DNA of 64,000 nt from positions 1 through 64,000 of the forward strand of contig MU270119.1 of NCBI GenBank assembly GCA_021432635.1, written 5' to 3'. Under the pieces are notes generated by a model that did no database searches, was not told where the DNA came from, and worked only from the letters and a program-made list of their open reading frames with translations. The position numbers were made by a program, and so were the translations under genes. Below, in pieces: positions 21,801 through 31,721 of the stretch (position 1 is its first letter; every line of letters begins with the position of its first letter). The DNA is from Thozetella sp. PMI_491 (taxonomy: Eukaryota; Ascomycota; Sordariomycetes; Chaetosphaeriales; Chaetosphaeriaceae).

Positions 21801-24418
21801 AGTGCCGGTTCCACTTCCCCCATCCAGAGCGCCCAGAGCCACAGGTGGATAAGGTGCCCGGCTCGCAGCACTACGGGTTTTGCGCTCAGCGCAATGATCC
21901 GTGCTTAAACCAGCTCTGCCCTGCGGTAAGTTTAGCGTGGCTAGCGAATACCGACTTCTCTCCCTGTACCAGTATGCAGGCAGTAGTCAATTATGCAGCT
22001 AAATACTGCTCTAAGATGGAGCAGAAGACCGCTAGCTACGCCGATCTGGCCAAGCAGGTGCTGCCACACGTTGCTCCTGAGCATTCTCTGTTCTCCTTTA
22101 CCGCTAAATTGATGAACAAATTGGTCGCTGAACGCGATTACTCGGCCCAAGAGGTAAGCCACATCTTGCTCGGCTTGCCCTTGCAGGAGGATTCACGGGT
22201 CGTACAGACCGTGGATTGCCGAGCACTGAGTAAGCAGTCTCGAGCCCTCAATCTGAGCGTAGACGATACTTTAGAGCGCCAATCTCCCTATGAAAAGTAT
22301 CTCGGGCGCGATATCTCGCGCCCGGGGGCTGCGGAGCTCTCATACCTCCGGTTTCTTACCTCGTGGAAGTGGAATTGTGCTCCCGCGCAGTGGGGGCCGT
22401 TGGGTAGCCGCGCGCGGGAGCGAGTTCTACACTACATACCCCGCTACAAACCAGATCCACAATCCCCGCGGTTTGAAGATTTCTGCAGGGTAAAGCTTAT
22501 GCTCAGCCATCCTCACACTGACGAGAAACAGCTCCTTCGCGTCGACAACGCAGTATTTGATACATTTAAAGAGGCGTATGCGCAATGCCAGCGGGTCCAC
22601 AGTCATGAGGATGACCGGTATGGCTCGCTGGAGGCAGAGGAGGATGAGTTTGAGGAGCAGCCGGAAGCGGTGGAGGAGCTACAGGAGGAAGACTGGCTTG
22701 AACTTGCTCAGATGCTTCCAGATCGCGCGCCCGCGCAGGAACCATACGATCTAATTGGGCGCAGAGATCTGGATCTTGCTTACAGGTGGGAGGACCACGT
22801 TGGCCGCTACACACATGACCATTTCCCTGACGGCACTTACTGGAGGGAGATCAGAGCAGCGTATTCTGCTCCAGACGCTGATTTCGTTCCCCTAGAAGCG
22901 CGCGACACGCTAAATACGAAGCAGCGTCTGGTGTACGATACCGTGATAGGCCATTCCGAGCAAAATTGGCCCACACAAATACTGCTCCAGATCGATGGCG
23001 GTGGGGGTACTGGTAAATCGTACCTAATTAAGATCTTAGCCAGCCACCTCCGGCAGGCTCTGGGGGAGAGCGCGGTCGAGCTGGCAGCTCCAACTGGCGC
23101 TGCGAGCTGTAATATCAACGCAAATACGATCTTTTCGCTGTTACGGCTACCCGTGGATCGCGCGTATGAGCCGCTTGCCCCGACTGCCCTAGCCAATGCC
23201 CAAAAACGACTAAAACGCCTACGATATCTCTTTCTCGACGAGAAAAGCATGCTCGGTCTGCGCACTCTTTGCCATATAGATCTGCGCTTACGGCAGATCT
23301 TTCCAGCGCGGGATCAAGTCTTCGGTGGTATAAGCGTTCTCTTAATGGGAGACTTCTTCCAGCTTCCGCCGGTGGGCAGTAGAGCTCTATTTACTCCTGC
23401 TCCCGCGCTTTCTTCAGAGGAAGAGCACGCAGGCAGATCTGCTTATAGCGCGTTTTCTCACTCTGTTTTCCTTGATGTGGTGGAGCGCCAGCAGGGCGAG
23501 AGGCAGCTGGCGTTCCGCCGAGCGCTAGAAGAGCTGCGCCGAGCGCGCGTTTCGCCAGACTCGTTCCAGCTCCTTTCCACCAGAGTGGCTGTGGTTTTGA
23601 CGGATCGCGAGCGCGCGGCATTTGAAAATGCGCTCCGGATCTATACCACACGCGAAGAAACGCGCCATTTCAACCATATCCGGCTCACGAAGCTAGATTC
23701 GCCAGCCATCCAGTGTGCAGCTACTCATACCGGCGCTGGCGCGGAGAAGGCGGATTCGCGGCATGCCGGCAATCTCTCGGCGAAGCTACCCCTTTGCTTA
23801 GGGTCACGAGTAATGCTCCTGCGCAATATTGCTACGGAATTTGGGCTTGTAAACGGCGCTCAGGGCAGTATTTTTGATCTTGGATGGGCAGAGGACGCCG
23901 ATCCGGCGCGAGATCCTCCCTTGGTGGTAATGGTTGCTTTCGACTCTTATACCGGCCCTGCCTTTACGTTGCCAGATGGGACCGAAGTGCGCACTTCTGA
24001 GGGTAAAAAAGTGGTGCCAATACTACGGGAGAAGCATGAGTTTATGCTCGGGAGCGTTTCCTGCACCCGAGAGCAGTTCCCTCTCATCCCAGCATACGCT
24101 ATCACAGTCCACAAAGCACAGGGCATAACTGTAAACCGCGCAGTAGCGAATCTGGCGGTGCAAGAATTTACGTCTGGGCTGTTTTACGTGGCCTGTTCGC
24201 GCGTTACCACCCTGGAAGGGCTCATGTTCGAGGAGCCGTTTGATCGCGGTCCGCTCTGGAAGGAGAAGCTAGGTCTCGGTGCGTTTCTCTGCGCCAGCGC
24301 GATTCTGCTGTCCCGATTTGCTGACGATATATGCGCAGTCGCCGAATCGCGGTTGGCTGGCCAGGATCGCCGTTTTGCAACACAATTATATACGCCTCTC
24401 TTTGTACCACAAAGCTGA
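18830..24418 (+). CDS. Helitron RepHel transposase (HUH endonuclease + Pif1-like helicase), interrupted by assembly gap
   Basis: Rolling-circle transposase. Exon 1, 18830-18976, encodes a small Cys-rich start (CRDCG ... CLDCRRSK); a 47-nt intron follows; exon 2 runs from 19024 to the stop at 24416-24418. A 175-N gap (19530-19704) falls in a repeated Arg/Pro-rich linker, and the frames on its two sides differ by one, so the gap size is probably wrong. After the gap: a CxxC...CxxC motif at 20029-20091, a DUF6570-like region (VFIQVHQVRGQQYKYRGHIV), a Helitron-like N domain, then the Rep nuclease with WQGRGSSHSHGLYW (His codons 21488 and 21494) and the twin tyrosines of NYAAKYCSK (21992-22006, Y-x3-Y). 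The helicase has GGGGTGKS (22997-23020), FLDEKSM and YAITVHKAQGITV. No stop interrupts the readable part, so the element could be intact. Confidence 0.9.
19530..19704. other. Assembly gap (175 N) inside a tandem coding repeat
   Basis: The roughly 84 nt before the gap and the 84 nt after it are near copies, both encoding RSRTPGP-x-EDSA-x-AFQELPPV with an Arg/Pro-rich spacer. The gap therefore sits in a minisatellite-like coding array that the assembly could not resolve. The true copy number is unknown. Confidence 0.9.
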
Positions 24419-24594
24419 GCACAATGCTCTTTATCTTTAACGGCTTTTACTTAGTATGGGCTTTGTTTTGACGTGCTCTTTATGGCGCTCAGCTCTTTGT
24501 TGTATACTAGGATATATGCTCGCGCGCTGGAACCAGGGAGAGGAGGTGTAGAGAGTAATAGATCCATCAATCCCTTGACTACAAACCAAGCAAG

Positions 24595-25162
24595 ATGCCT
24601 CCTAAAACACGCGCCAAGACAGCGTCTGCGCGAGCAGCTGCAGCAGCAGTAAGTGCTCTCGAGCGAATACTTTACATATAGATCGCTAATCTGGCTAGCC
24701 GTTACCCTGCGAGACATGTATGGGCCGTATAAAGCGTGATATTACAAGGAGCTGTGTTTGGTCGGCCAGTAGGTATCAGACCAGCTTCCACGCAGTATTC
24801 CACTGACGCTTTTTGCTAGATGCGCGTATTAAGCGCTGTGATACCTGCCGCGCGAGCAACCACAAGTGCCCAAGCGTTCCTTCCGCTGCTGGCCCTGCTG
24901 TACGGGCTTTTATGATCGAAGTGGCTAACAAGAGAGCTGGAACAGGCACACAGAAAGCAGGTTTCCTCCTATAAAATTGCTCACGAGCTGTTACTAATTA
25001 CAGTATTAGGTGTTTAATAAGGCGTATAGGACCGCCCGCAAGGCCATTAAAGATGCAAAAAACGCGGCAGAGCAAGACGACCCTGCGGATATGGACCAGG
25101 AACAGCTCTTGCGCGCTATTTTGCGTGCTGTAAGGGGGATTCGCGATTCGCTCGAGGGCTAG
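24595..25162 (+). CDS. Small zinc-binding-type protein, copy A (unknown function, within Helitron)
   Basis: Function not recognised. Exons 24595-24648, 24699-24768, 24820-24956 and 25010-25162 encode 137 residues. It starts MPPKTRAKTASARAAAAA, followed by a Cys module PCETCMGRIKRD...C, then RCDTCRASNHKCPSVP (C-x2-C-x4-H-x2-C), and a C-terminal Lys/Arg-rich helix NKAYRTARKAIKDAKN ending in LLRAILRAVRGIRDSLEG. The last intron needs a GC donor (GCAGGT at 24957) to keep the frame; with the neighbouring GT at 24961 the protein would end earlier, so this copy may be partly degraded. It is homologous to the next gene: the last three coding exons measure 70/137/153 nt here and 73/137/153 nt there, with identical phases. 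Location directly after the transposase suggests an accessory or captured gene. Confidence 0.62.
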
Positions 25163-25435
25163 ATTTGCTTCGTAGCTGACGTAAGCAGCGCTGGCGCTGG
25201 ATTAGGTAATACTAGTGGTTTTACAGTGGAATGGTGGTTGACTGCGCGTTTTTGAGGCTATTCAAGCTATTCAGCTATTAAGCGTATTGTTCGCACCACA
25301 ATAGTATTGTTAAATAGCTATTATCCACGCTCACACAATGGCGTTTCAGAGTGCTCTCGAGCTGGTTCTGGATATATATTTCCGCGCTGGGCCCTCGCAA
25401 AACAGCTTTTTTCCTCAGGCCACGCACGAGTTAAG

Positions 25436-25465
25436 TTTTTTTTTTTTTTTTTTTAAAAAAAAAAA
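25436..25465. repeat. T19-A11 homopolymer palindrome
   Basis: Nineteen T followed directly by eleven A, able to fold back on itself, upstream of copy B. Such tracts are prone to slippage and assembly error. Confidence 0.85.
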
Positions 25466-25564
25466 GCGATTTTTACTGTACGTTTTGAGAGCTTTCGCTG
25501 CTCTGGCGCTTTCGGCTTACGCTTTTCAGATCAAGACCACAACCACCACCACCACACCACCACA

Positions 25565-26387
25565 AGTAAGTTGCTCTCTACGCGTATTTTGCGTTGTGAA
25601 ATCGCTAATTGCGCTATTTGTAGTGGCCACCTCCCGCCGCATTGGCAAGGGCGACAAGAAGGCCGTCCGCCGCTCCCGCCGGGGTTTTAACCCCATCAAC
25701 AATCCGCAGGTTAGTTTAGCTCCCAAGCGTTTTCTGTCCAGTCAATTTTGCGTCAACACTAACTTTCTTTAGGATCCCCCCCAAGAGGAGGAGGCCCCCG
25801 CGGCCGAGCAGGAGGTAAGTTGATCCCTATCTATTTGTGCATTTGTTATTCTGCGTTTAGCGCTGGTTTGGCATTGGTATGAGCTAATTGGTATGTAGAA
25901 CGATGTTCCCTGCATTACTTGTGTTGGCCGTATCGGCCGTGACGAGACGGTCCGTTGTGTGCCGGACCCCAGTAAGTAGCTCTTTCAGTACAGTTGTTTT
26001 GCGCTCTGGCGCAGAGTTTTGCAGGTGATATTAACGCAGTAGCTAGATTCGCGCAAGGATAGATGCACCAAGTGCTCGGCTGGCAACCATAACTGCCCCA
26101 AAGTGCCCGCTGCGGCGGAGGGTGCCGTGCGCACCTTTATGGAGGTGGTTTCTGCTCGCCGCGCCGGCGAGGTAGAGGACAAGGTAACTAGATCATGCTC
26201 GAGCGCTAAAACTGTAGCTAACTAGCTGTATTAGGCCTACAAGAAGGCCTACAAACTGGCCAGAAAGGCTATTAAGAACGCCAAGGAGGCGCCGGCCGAG
26301 GAGGAGCTGGACGAGCGCGCGCTTTTGCGCGCTATCTTGGGAGAAGTGCGCGCTCTGCGCGCAGATCTCGCTGCCGCCCGCGCTTAG
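25565..26387 (+). CDS. Small zinc-binding-type protein, copy B (unknown function, split start codon)
   Basis: Function not recognised. Coding exons are 25565, 25624-25709, 25773-25814, 25899-25971, 26047-26183 and 26235-26387, encoding 163 residues. The start codon is formed by splicing: the A is the last base of the leader exon (25565) and TG begins the next (25624), giving CCACCACA-ATG-GCC. The protein has a basic N terminus (MATSRRIGKGDKKAVRRSRR), an acidic linker EEEAPAAEQE, a Cys module PCITCVGRIGRDETVRC, then RCTKCSAGNHNCPKVP and a helical basic tail AYKKAYKLARKAIKNAKE ending LLRAILGEVRALRADLAAAR. If the first intron is retained, an upstream ATG at 25338 reads into the same frame through a T19A11 tract, but that frame closes in the next intron at 25772. 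Confidence 0.65.
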
Positions 26388-26447
26388 GCGCAAAATTTGA
26401 TAGGGTTTTAGTCGTTTTGTGAAAGTAGATACCCCTGGTCTGCCCCC

Positions 26448-26581
26448 CGCGCTTTTGCGCCGGGAAATGGCGCAAAGCGCCAAATAAAACTTGCTTTTCC
26501 CGCGCCCAATCCATTTTGCTCTCTACGTGACCTTTGGGCAGACATATACCTATAAGCCCCGCAGGGCCGTGACATAGGTAT
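26448..26581. repeat. Cluster of short hairpins at right side of Helitron
   Basis: GCGCTTTTGCGC and GGCGCAAAGCGCC (about 26450-26482) are followed by the inverted pair ATACCTAT (26545-26552) / ATAGGTAT (26574-26581) enclosing GCCCCGCAGGGC. Helitrons end in a hairpin shortly before their 3' terminus; which of these is the terminator is not clear. Confidence 0.45.
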
Positions 26582-26785
26582 CGCCGGAGCGTAGCGGAGA
26601 CTATTTTACCAACTTGGACTCCAATGTATTACATCGCGCTAGATGAAACAGTACAACTATACTTTCCGAAGATAATAGGCTTGTATTCATTCAATTCGAG
26701 ATTATGATCGGCATAATTTCTGTAGAGATCTGCTCCAATTGGTCCTGTTTTATGAAGAGGGGCTGATGAAGAAGAGAAGTGGTTC

Positions 26786-28672
26786 TCAAGTTTCATTGGC
26801 AGGCTGAAGATAAGAAACACCATCAATGGTGGTCGTCAAGTTCCCGGTTGCTTCGAGGATATTGGTAAGCACGTCGATAGATAAATGAAGTCCACCCGGG
26901 CTTGTCTTCTTCGTAGCGAACACTGCCCCGGTCTGCACCAGATCCGAAAACCAGTCCGCCACTTCCACAGTATAGGAAGGGTTTGTCCGTGTGAAATTTT
27001 CATAGCCATTGAGCAGAGTGGGACCATCATCAGAATAATTAGTATAGTTCACGGCAACGCTCTTGATCGTTGCAATGTCAACATTATCCGTGATTGTGAC
27101 ATTCGCAAAACCGGATTTTCTGCCCTTCAATGTGTATGTCCCCTGCGCCGGCCGGGGTACTACAGGAGTGGCACTGCCAGGAACATAGGGTGTGCCCCAT
27201 GGCACAACGTCGGAGACAGGCTGCACCTTGGGCAAAATTTGGGGCGTGCGGCTCGTTAGAGTAGCGAGCATAAAGCGGACACGTCGGCCACCCTGGTATG
27301 GCGAGTCGTAGCACGGGAGTGGGTTGTTTCCGCCGCAAGCCGGAGAGGTGGTTAGATCTTGCCGGTAAACAATCTGGGTTCCATCCGGAGACCATTTAGG
27401 ATCCGCTCTACCGTTCCACTCAGGATCATTGATAGCGCCACTTCCAGCTATGCCGGAGCCTTCCGCGTTGATCTTCTGGCCGAAGTAAGTCCCGCGATCA
27501 CCATAACGATCAATGATATAGGGCTGGAAAAACCGGCGCTGGTAGTTGTTTCGTGTTGTCGATGCTACCGCGGTGGCAATCAGGTCTATCAGCGGCGGGA
27601 TTCCACGCATTCCTGCCATGAACATCTGTCGGTTACTACCACGCGTGTCCATCACAGCAGTCCACTTGTCATCGGGCGAAGTCTCCACGGGGTCGACATA
27701 TTCAGGATGGGCTGTCAAGCGTCGAACGCTGCCGGTGGATAGTTCGACGGCGAACACGTCGATGTTACACGACTCAACCGAGGCGCCGATGTACAACACC
27801 TCTGTACCTCGCCCACTAAAGCCGCGTAGTTCACCAACGGTATTGGTCAAAGGGTTGTGTGCCAGCCATTTCCCACTGACTGAGAACGGCGGCGTGTTGT
27901 CCGGGCTGAAGAGCCTTGTGACGTTCACAAGATCATACCTAGGCACTAAGGGTTCGCCTGTGGTGGGGCTAGGATTGAAGCTGAGTCTTGAGAAATAGGC
28001 GAACTGTGAAATAGCACCCCCGACGAAACCGAAAGAGTTGAAGCCAAGGTGAACGTCGTCCGGGTGTACTCGCAACTCCCGTATTGCACCGCCAGCTCCC
28101 GAGCCATCCGGGGAAGTGTTCCAACGGATGGGATATATATGCGTGGCCTCGGGGGTGCAATCAGGACTTGTAAGATTGAATTCCCCGCAGTCGAGAATGT
28201 TGGTTCCAAACAGTATTCGCTTATTGTCGTTGAAAGAGTTGGGATAGTCAAAGGTGTTAGAAACGCCAAGAGAGTTCGCTGCTGGCACACCACATGTGAG
28301 ACACTTCCATGGGTCGCCAGTGGGAAAGACAGTCCCATCGGTCTTGAGTAGAATGATTTGTTCGCCGTCATAGATGCTTGCTGGGTCTGGTGCCTGCGGA
28401 GCCCCAGCGAAGGTGACAAGGGCTACGATATGTTTGCCGTCTGGCAGAAAGCTGCCAGCTTGGAATCCAGCCCCATATATACCTTGCCCAATACATCCAG
28501 TACCTCGTGGATTCAGCAGAGGAGTGCAATCACCGGTGGCAACTGGCGGGAGAGGCAGCTCGGTAATGGTGATAGGTTCCGGACTTGGTGGTGCAGGAAC
28601 AATGGACACTTTTGCCGTGTCTTGGCCCATCGCTTGTGCGACAAACACGACTGAAAACAGGTAAGATCGCAT
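26786..28672 (-). CDS. Secreted WD40-like beta-propeller protein, saponin-hydrolase-like
   Basis: Secreted 628-residue protein, intronless. The start at 28672 gives a clean signal peptide (MRSYLFSVVFVAQAMG); an ATG 30 nt further upstream is possible. The mature part is a TolB/PD40-type beta propeller, seen in blocks such as GFQAGSFLPDGKHIVALVTF, VHPDDVHLGFNSFG, SPDDKWTAVMDTRGSNRQMF and ADPKWSPDGTQIVYRQDL. The N-terminal ELPLPPVATGDCTPLLNPRG and GTGCIGQG segments recall fungal saponin hydrolases, which remove glucuronic acid from triterpene saponins; this match is from memory of the family and is not certain. Paired cysteines and N-glycosylation sites fit secretion. It is transcribed toward the Helitron, whose right side lies about 250 nt beyond the stop. 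Confidence 0.72.
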   Translation of the reverse strand: MRSYLFSVVFVAQAMGQDTAKVSIVPAPPSPEPITITELPLPPVATGDCTPLLNPRGTGCIGQGIYGAGFQAGSFLPDGKHIVALVTFAGAPQAPDPASIYDGEQIILLKTDGTVFPTGDPWKCLTCGVPAANSLGVSNTFDYPNSFNDNKRILFGTNILDCGEFNLTSPDCTPEATHIYPIRWNTSPDGSGAGGAIRELRVHPDDVHLGFNSFGFVGGAISQFAYFSRLSFNPSPTTGEPLVPRYDLVNVTRLFSPDNTPPFSVSGKWLAHNPLTNTVGELRGFSGRGTEVLYIGASVESCNIDVFAVELSTGSVRRLTAHPEYVDPVETSPDDKWTAVMDTRGSNRQMFMAGMRGIPPLIDLIATAVASTTRNNYQRRFFQPYIIDRYGDRGTYFGQKINAEGSGIAGSGAINDPEWNGRADPKWSPDGTQIVYRQDLTTSPACGGNNPLPCYDSPYQGGRRVRFMLATLTSRTPQILPKVQPVSDVVPWGTPYVPGSATPVVPRPAQGTYTLKGRKSGFANVTITDNVDIATIKSVAVNYTNYSDDGPTLLNGYENFTRTNPSYTVEVADWFSDLVQTGAVFATKKTSPGGLHLSIDVLTNILEATGNLTTTIDGVSYLQPANET

Positions 28673-29872
28673 CTTGACTCTACACTGGCTCGAGGTTGGC
28701 AAGATTCTGTTGCGGTTGATCTCAAGAGAGGTTGAATTTATACTCCATGGAGACTGTTCACAAAGGATATCTCCTGACAGGAGGGTTCGCCTTGAAATGA
28801 CCCGACGGATAGCCGATGACCGCCACAGTCATTACTACCTCGTAGAGACAAGGTGCAGGAATGAACATATGACTTGGCACTGGGCTTCCAGATTGATACT
28901 AGGCTGTATGCCAGAGAGACACTGACCAATCCGCAACATAGCAACTCAACCGGAACGGGCGTGTACCGTCAATAGTGCCTGCTACCAGATGCAGCTCGTT
29001 GCTCGACCGGAGACTAAATCCCACATTCTGCGGGCTCTTAAGATGAGGCACCGTTGTTGCTTTTTGACCGATGGTCTGCGGAGGGTGGGGTACCGCGAGG
29101 GTTGGGGTACTGCGGGGGTGGGGTACAACACTGTTAAGGCGGGTCAGGTACAATCTCAAGTATGGGACAGTTCAAATAACTTGTTTACAGTCGGTCGTCT
29201 CCGAGTGCCTCCTTCCGCAGAGAACCCATGCCCAGAGTGGGGAATGTACGCGAATAGCATATTTGGAGGGGGAGGGGGGGCGGGGGGGCTAACAAGTGCA
29301 TAGCCATGGCAGCAGGGCCAGGGTGCTAAATTGAAGAAACCTGGATGGGTAATCTTAAAGTTCAGTGAAAGGCTGGTGCAAATAGCAGGACCTTATCTGA
29401 ATACGTCGTATTTGCATAGTGTCATTGTCGCCGCACCCACTCAGCGCAAAGTCTAAGCCGCGAATGTTTCCCTGCTATTGTTGCTAGTCAATTAGAATAA
29501 TTTACGTGTATTTTGTTTCAGTGCGGGTATCTAATGATAGTTCCTCGATTCGCGTGCGTCGAGGTGACAGCGTCTCGTAAAATAGGTACCTCTTCTAACA
29601 TACGCGTATCCGAGCAGTTGCCGAAATGCTAGGCTTCACTGCCATGTGCAACGGGAGCCCGGTCATTGCACAGCGCCTCCAGTCTCAAGGATATCATTTG
29701 TCGAAACTTGTGGGAACTGAGTCCGATCTCTTCAACGAAATTACCAGGTGAATGTCGTTAAGATTGATGAGAACATGTATAAATAAGCAAATAACTCTCG
29801 GGTTGATCATAGACTTGTAGTAGCCACTGTATATCAAATATTAACAGCAAGAGCGGGTAATAGGGCTACACG
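28673..29872. promoter_or_regulatory. Divergent promoter region, saponin-hydrolase-like gene / BBE oxidoreductase
   Basis: 1.2 kb shared upstream region. It contains three near copies of a GGGGTAC-bearing unit (29081-29128), a G-rich run (29263-29288), a TACGCGTA element (29602-29609) and a TATA box TATAAATAAG (about 29778) roughly 95 nt before the BBE start. No gene seen. Confidence 0.5.
29081..29128 (+). repeat. Three imperfect 16-17 nt repeats containing GGGGTAC
   Basis: GAGGGTGGGGTACCGC, GAGGGTTGGGGTACTGC and GGGGTGGGGTACAAC follow head to tail. They overlap the CCCCAC/GTGGGG type of motif bound by several fungal zinc-finger regulators; function is inference. Confidence 0.6.
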
Positions 29873-31721
29873 ATGTTCGCCAGCATCCTCATCTCCTCAG
29901 CTTTAATCAGCCATGCGCTGAGTCAATCAATCTGCAAGGTCACACCCTCCGACGCGCTATGGCCGAGTGCTGCTGAATGGAGCGGCTTAAACTGCTCGAT
30001 TGGTGGCGTACTCCTAGCCACTCAACCGGTTGGCGCATCCTGCTATGCCGACAACTCGTTCAGATCTCCGTACAGTTGCGACGACGTGAACACAAACTGG
30101 GCATATTCTGCATTCCACGCTGCTACACCTGAATCTATCGACTACCCTTTCTTTGCCAACAATACATGTGTCCCACCGAGTGCCACCGGATACGATGCGG
30201 ACAAGTTGTGCACTCTGGGTGGCTTGCCGGCATACGTGGTGAATGCGACCAGCGAACAGCAAATTGCAACAGCAGTCCGGTGGGCCGATCAACGTAACAT
30301 TCGAATAGTGATCAAAGGAACTGGCCATGATCTCAACGGAAGGTATACGCGAAGCCCGTTGAGCTCTGCACAAGAGAGAAATATATACATTATACTAACA
30401 ACAACATGCTTTGATCAAAAGGTCCGCAGGCGCTCATTCACTTTCCATATGGACCCGAAATTTGAATAAGATCGAGTTCAAGTCACAGTGGCAGATTCCC
30501 AGTGGTGGGGTCAGCGATGTCTTCGTTGTGGGCAGCGGAGTGAATTGGGGTGCTGTTACTCTTGCTGGTGCTGCGGTCGGCAAGGTTGTCGTCAGTGGAC
30601 AAGATGAAACCGTTGGTCTAGGTGGATTTATTCAAGCCGGCGGCCACGGACCTATGTCAAGCCATTACGGACTTTCCGCTGATAATATCTACCAGGCAAC
30701 TGTTGTCACTATCGCAGGCGAAATTCTTGTCGCGAACGACATACAGCATCAGGAGTTGCTGTGGGTAATAAGAGGAGGTGGCCCTGGTCTGTGGGGCGTT
30801 GTGACCGAGTTCGTCCTCAAGGCCCACCCGATGCCCGAGAATGTTGTATCGAGCACTCTATCAATGTCCCCCAACACGAACGTCTCCACGGCGGTGGCAG
30901 ATTCATGGAACGGCCTTGCAGCCATGCTTGCCAGTCTTCCGGACCTGATGGATAATGGGCTGACTGGAAGCGGCTTCGGTTCGTCATCAGACCTGGGAGC
31001 CAAGATCTCCATCTCTTTCTTCGGCTATAACACGACGGTCGGGAACGTCCGAGCTCTTCTTGAGCCAGTCAAGCAGCGAGTCCTCGATCAGGGGCATAAT
31101 TTGACTCTCTCGGCAGCGGTTTCTCAACCTCAGACGAGCACTTACATGGACCTTTTCAACTCACTTAACTCGGTCCCAAGCGGCGCCGGGGCTGCTTCTT
31201 TGATATCCAGTCGCCTATTAGGACGTGCAGCACTTTCTGAGTTACCCCTGGATCAACTTGCTTCTAATCTTCAGCAAGTCATGGCATCTCAATCTGGGAA
31301 AGGAAGTACCCTCATCGTAGGTCTTCAGGGAGGTCGCGGGCCTGCAGAAGTCGAAGAGAGCAGACGCGGTGCCCTGAATCCAGCATGGCGCATTGGCTAC
31401 GTTCACACCATGGTTACCGGTATCAATATCGATCTGACCAAGGCCCCTCAGGATGCTCTGGCAGAAGCGGCTGCATGGGCTGAAGAGAATAAAGAAAGTG
31501 TGTGGCGTATGTGGACGCCAGAGACGGGGGCTTACATCAACGAGGCCAACGGATTTGACAAAAACTTTAAGGCTGATTTCTACGGCGCTAACTACGACCG
31601 CTTGCTAGCGCTCAAGAACAAATACGACCCGAATGGAAGCCTCTATGTGCTGTCGGGCGTGGGTAGTGACTTGTGGGACTACAACCTGACTACCGGCCGG
31701 CTGTGCCGACAGGACGTGTGA
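29873..31721 (+). CDS. Secreted FAD-linked oxidoreductase (berberine bridge enzyme type)
   Basis: BBE-type flavoenzyme oxidising sugars, phenolics or metabolite intermediates, secreted. Exons 29873-30342 and 30422-31721 (79-nt intron) encode 589 residues. The signal peptide is MFASILISSALISHALS. The FAD-binding PCMH domain shows IKGTGHDLNGR, joined by splicing to SAGAHSLSIWT; the His of GTGHD is the usual covalent flavin attachment site. GLGGFIQAGGHGPMSSHYGL and RGGGPGLWGVVTEF follow. The second, cysteinyl FAD link of many BBE enzymes appears absent, since the region SGQDETVGLGG has no Cys, so a single covalent link is expected. The C-terminal BBE domain is YGANYDRLLALKNKYDPNG. A TATA box lies about 95 nt upstream. 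Neighbouring glycosidases suggest a plant-derived substrate. Confidence 0.92.

Larger units (their letters stand above)
18421..26540 (+). mobile_element. Helitron (rolling-circle DNA transposon), about 8.1 kb, with two accessory genes
   Basis: Contains a RepHel transposase (18830-24418) and two small paralogous genes downstream. Exact ends could not be fixed: no certain 5'-TC or CTRR-3' terminus was identified. Both sides carry related short motifs. The left side has ATGGCGAAATCGC followed by TTAAAACTT in tandem copies (18427-18485), then GCTCTCTTCGTG. The right side has ATGGCGCAAAGCGCC followed by AAATAAAACTT (26466-26491), then GCTCTCTACGTG (26518-26529). The hairpins GCGAAATCGC and GGCGCAAAGCGCC resemble each other. 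GCTCACGAGC occurs twice on the left and again inside the downstream small gene (near 24979). These similarities suggest one element that includes the small genes; the limits are estimates. Confidence 0.7.
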
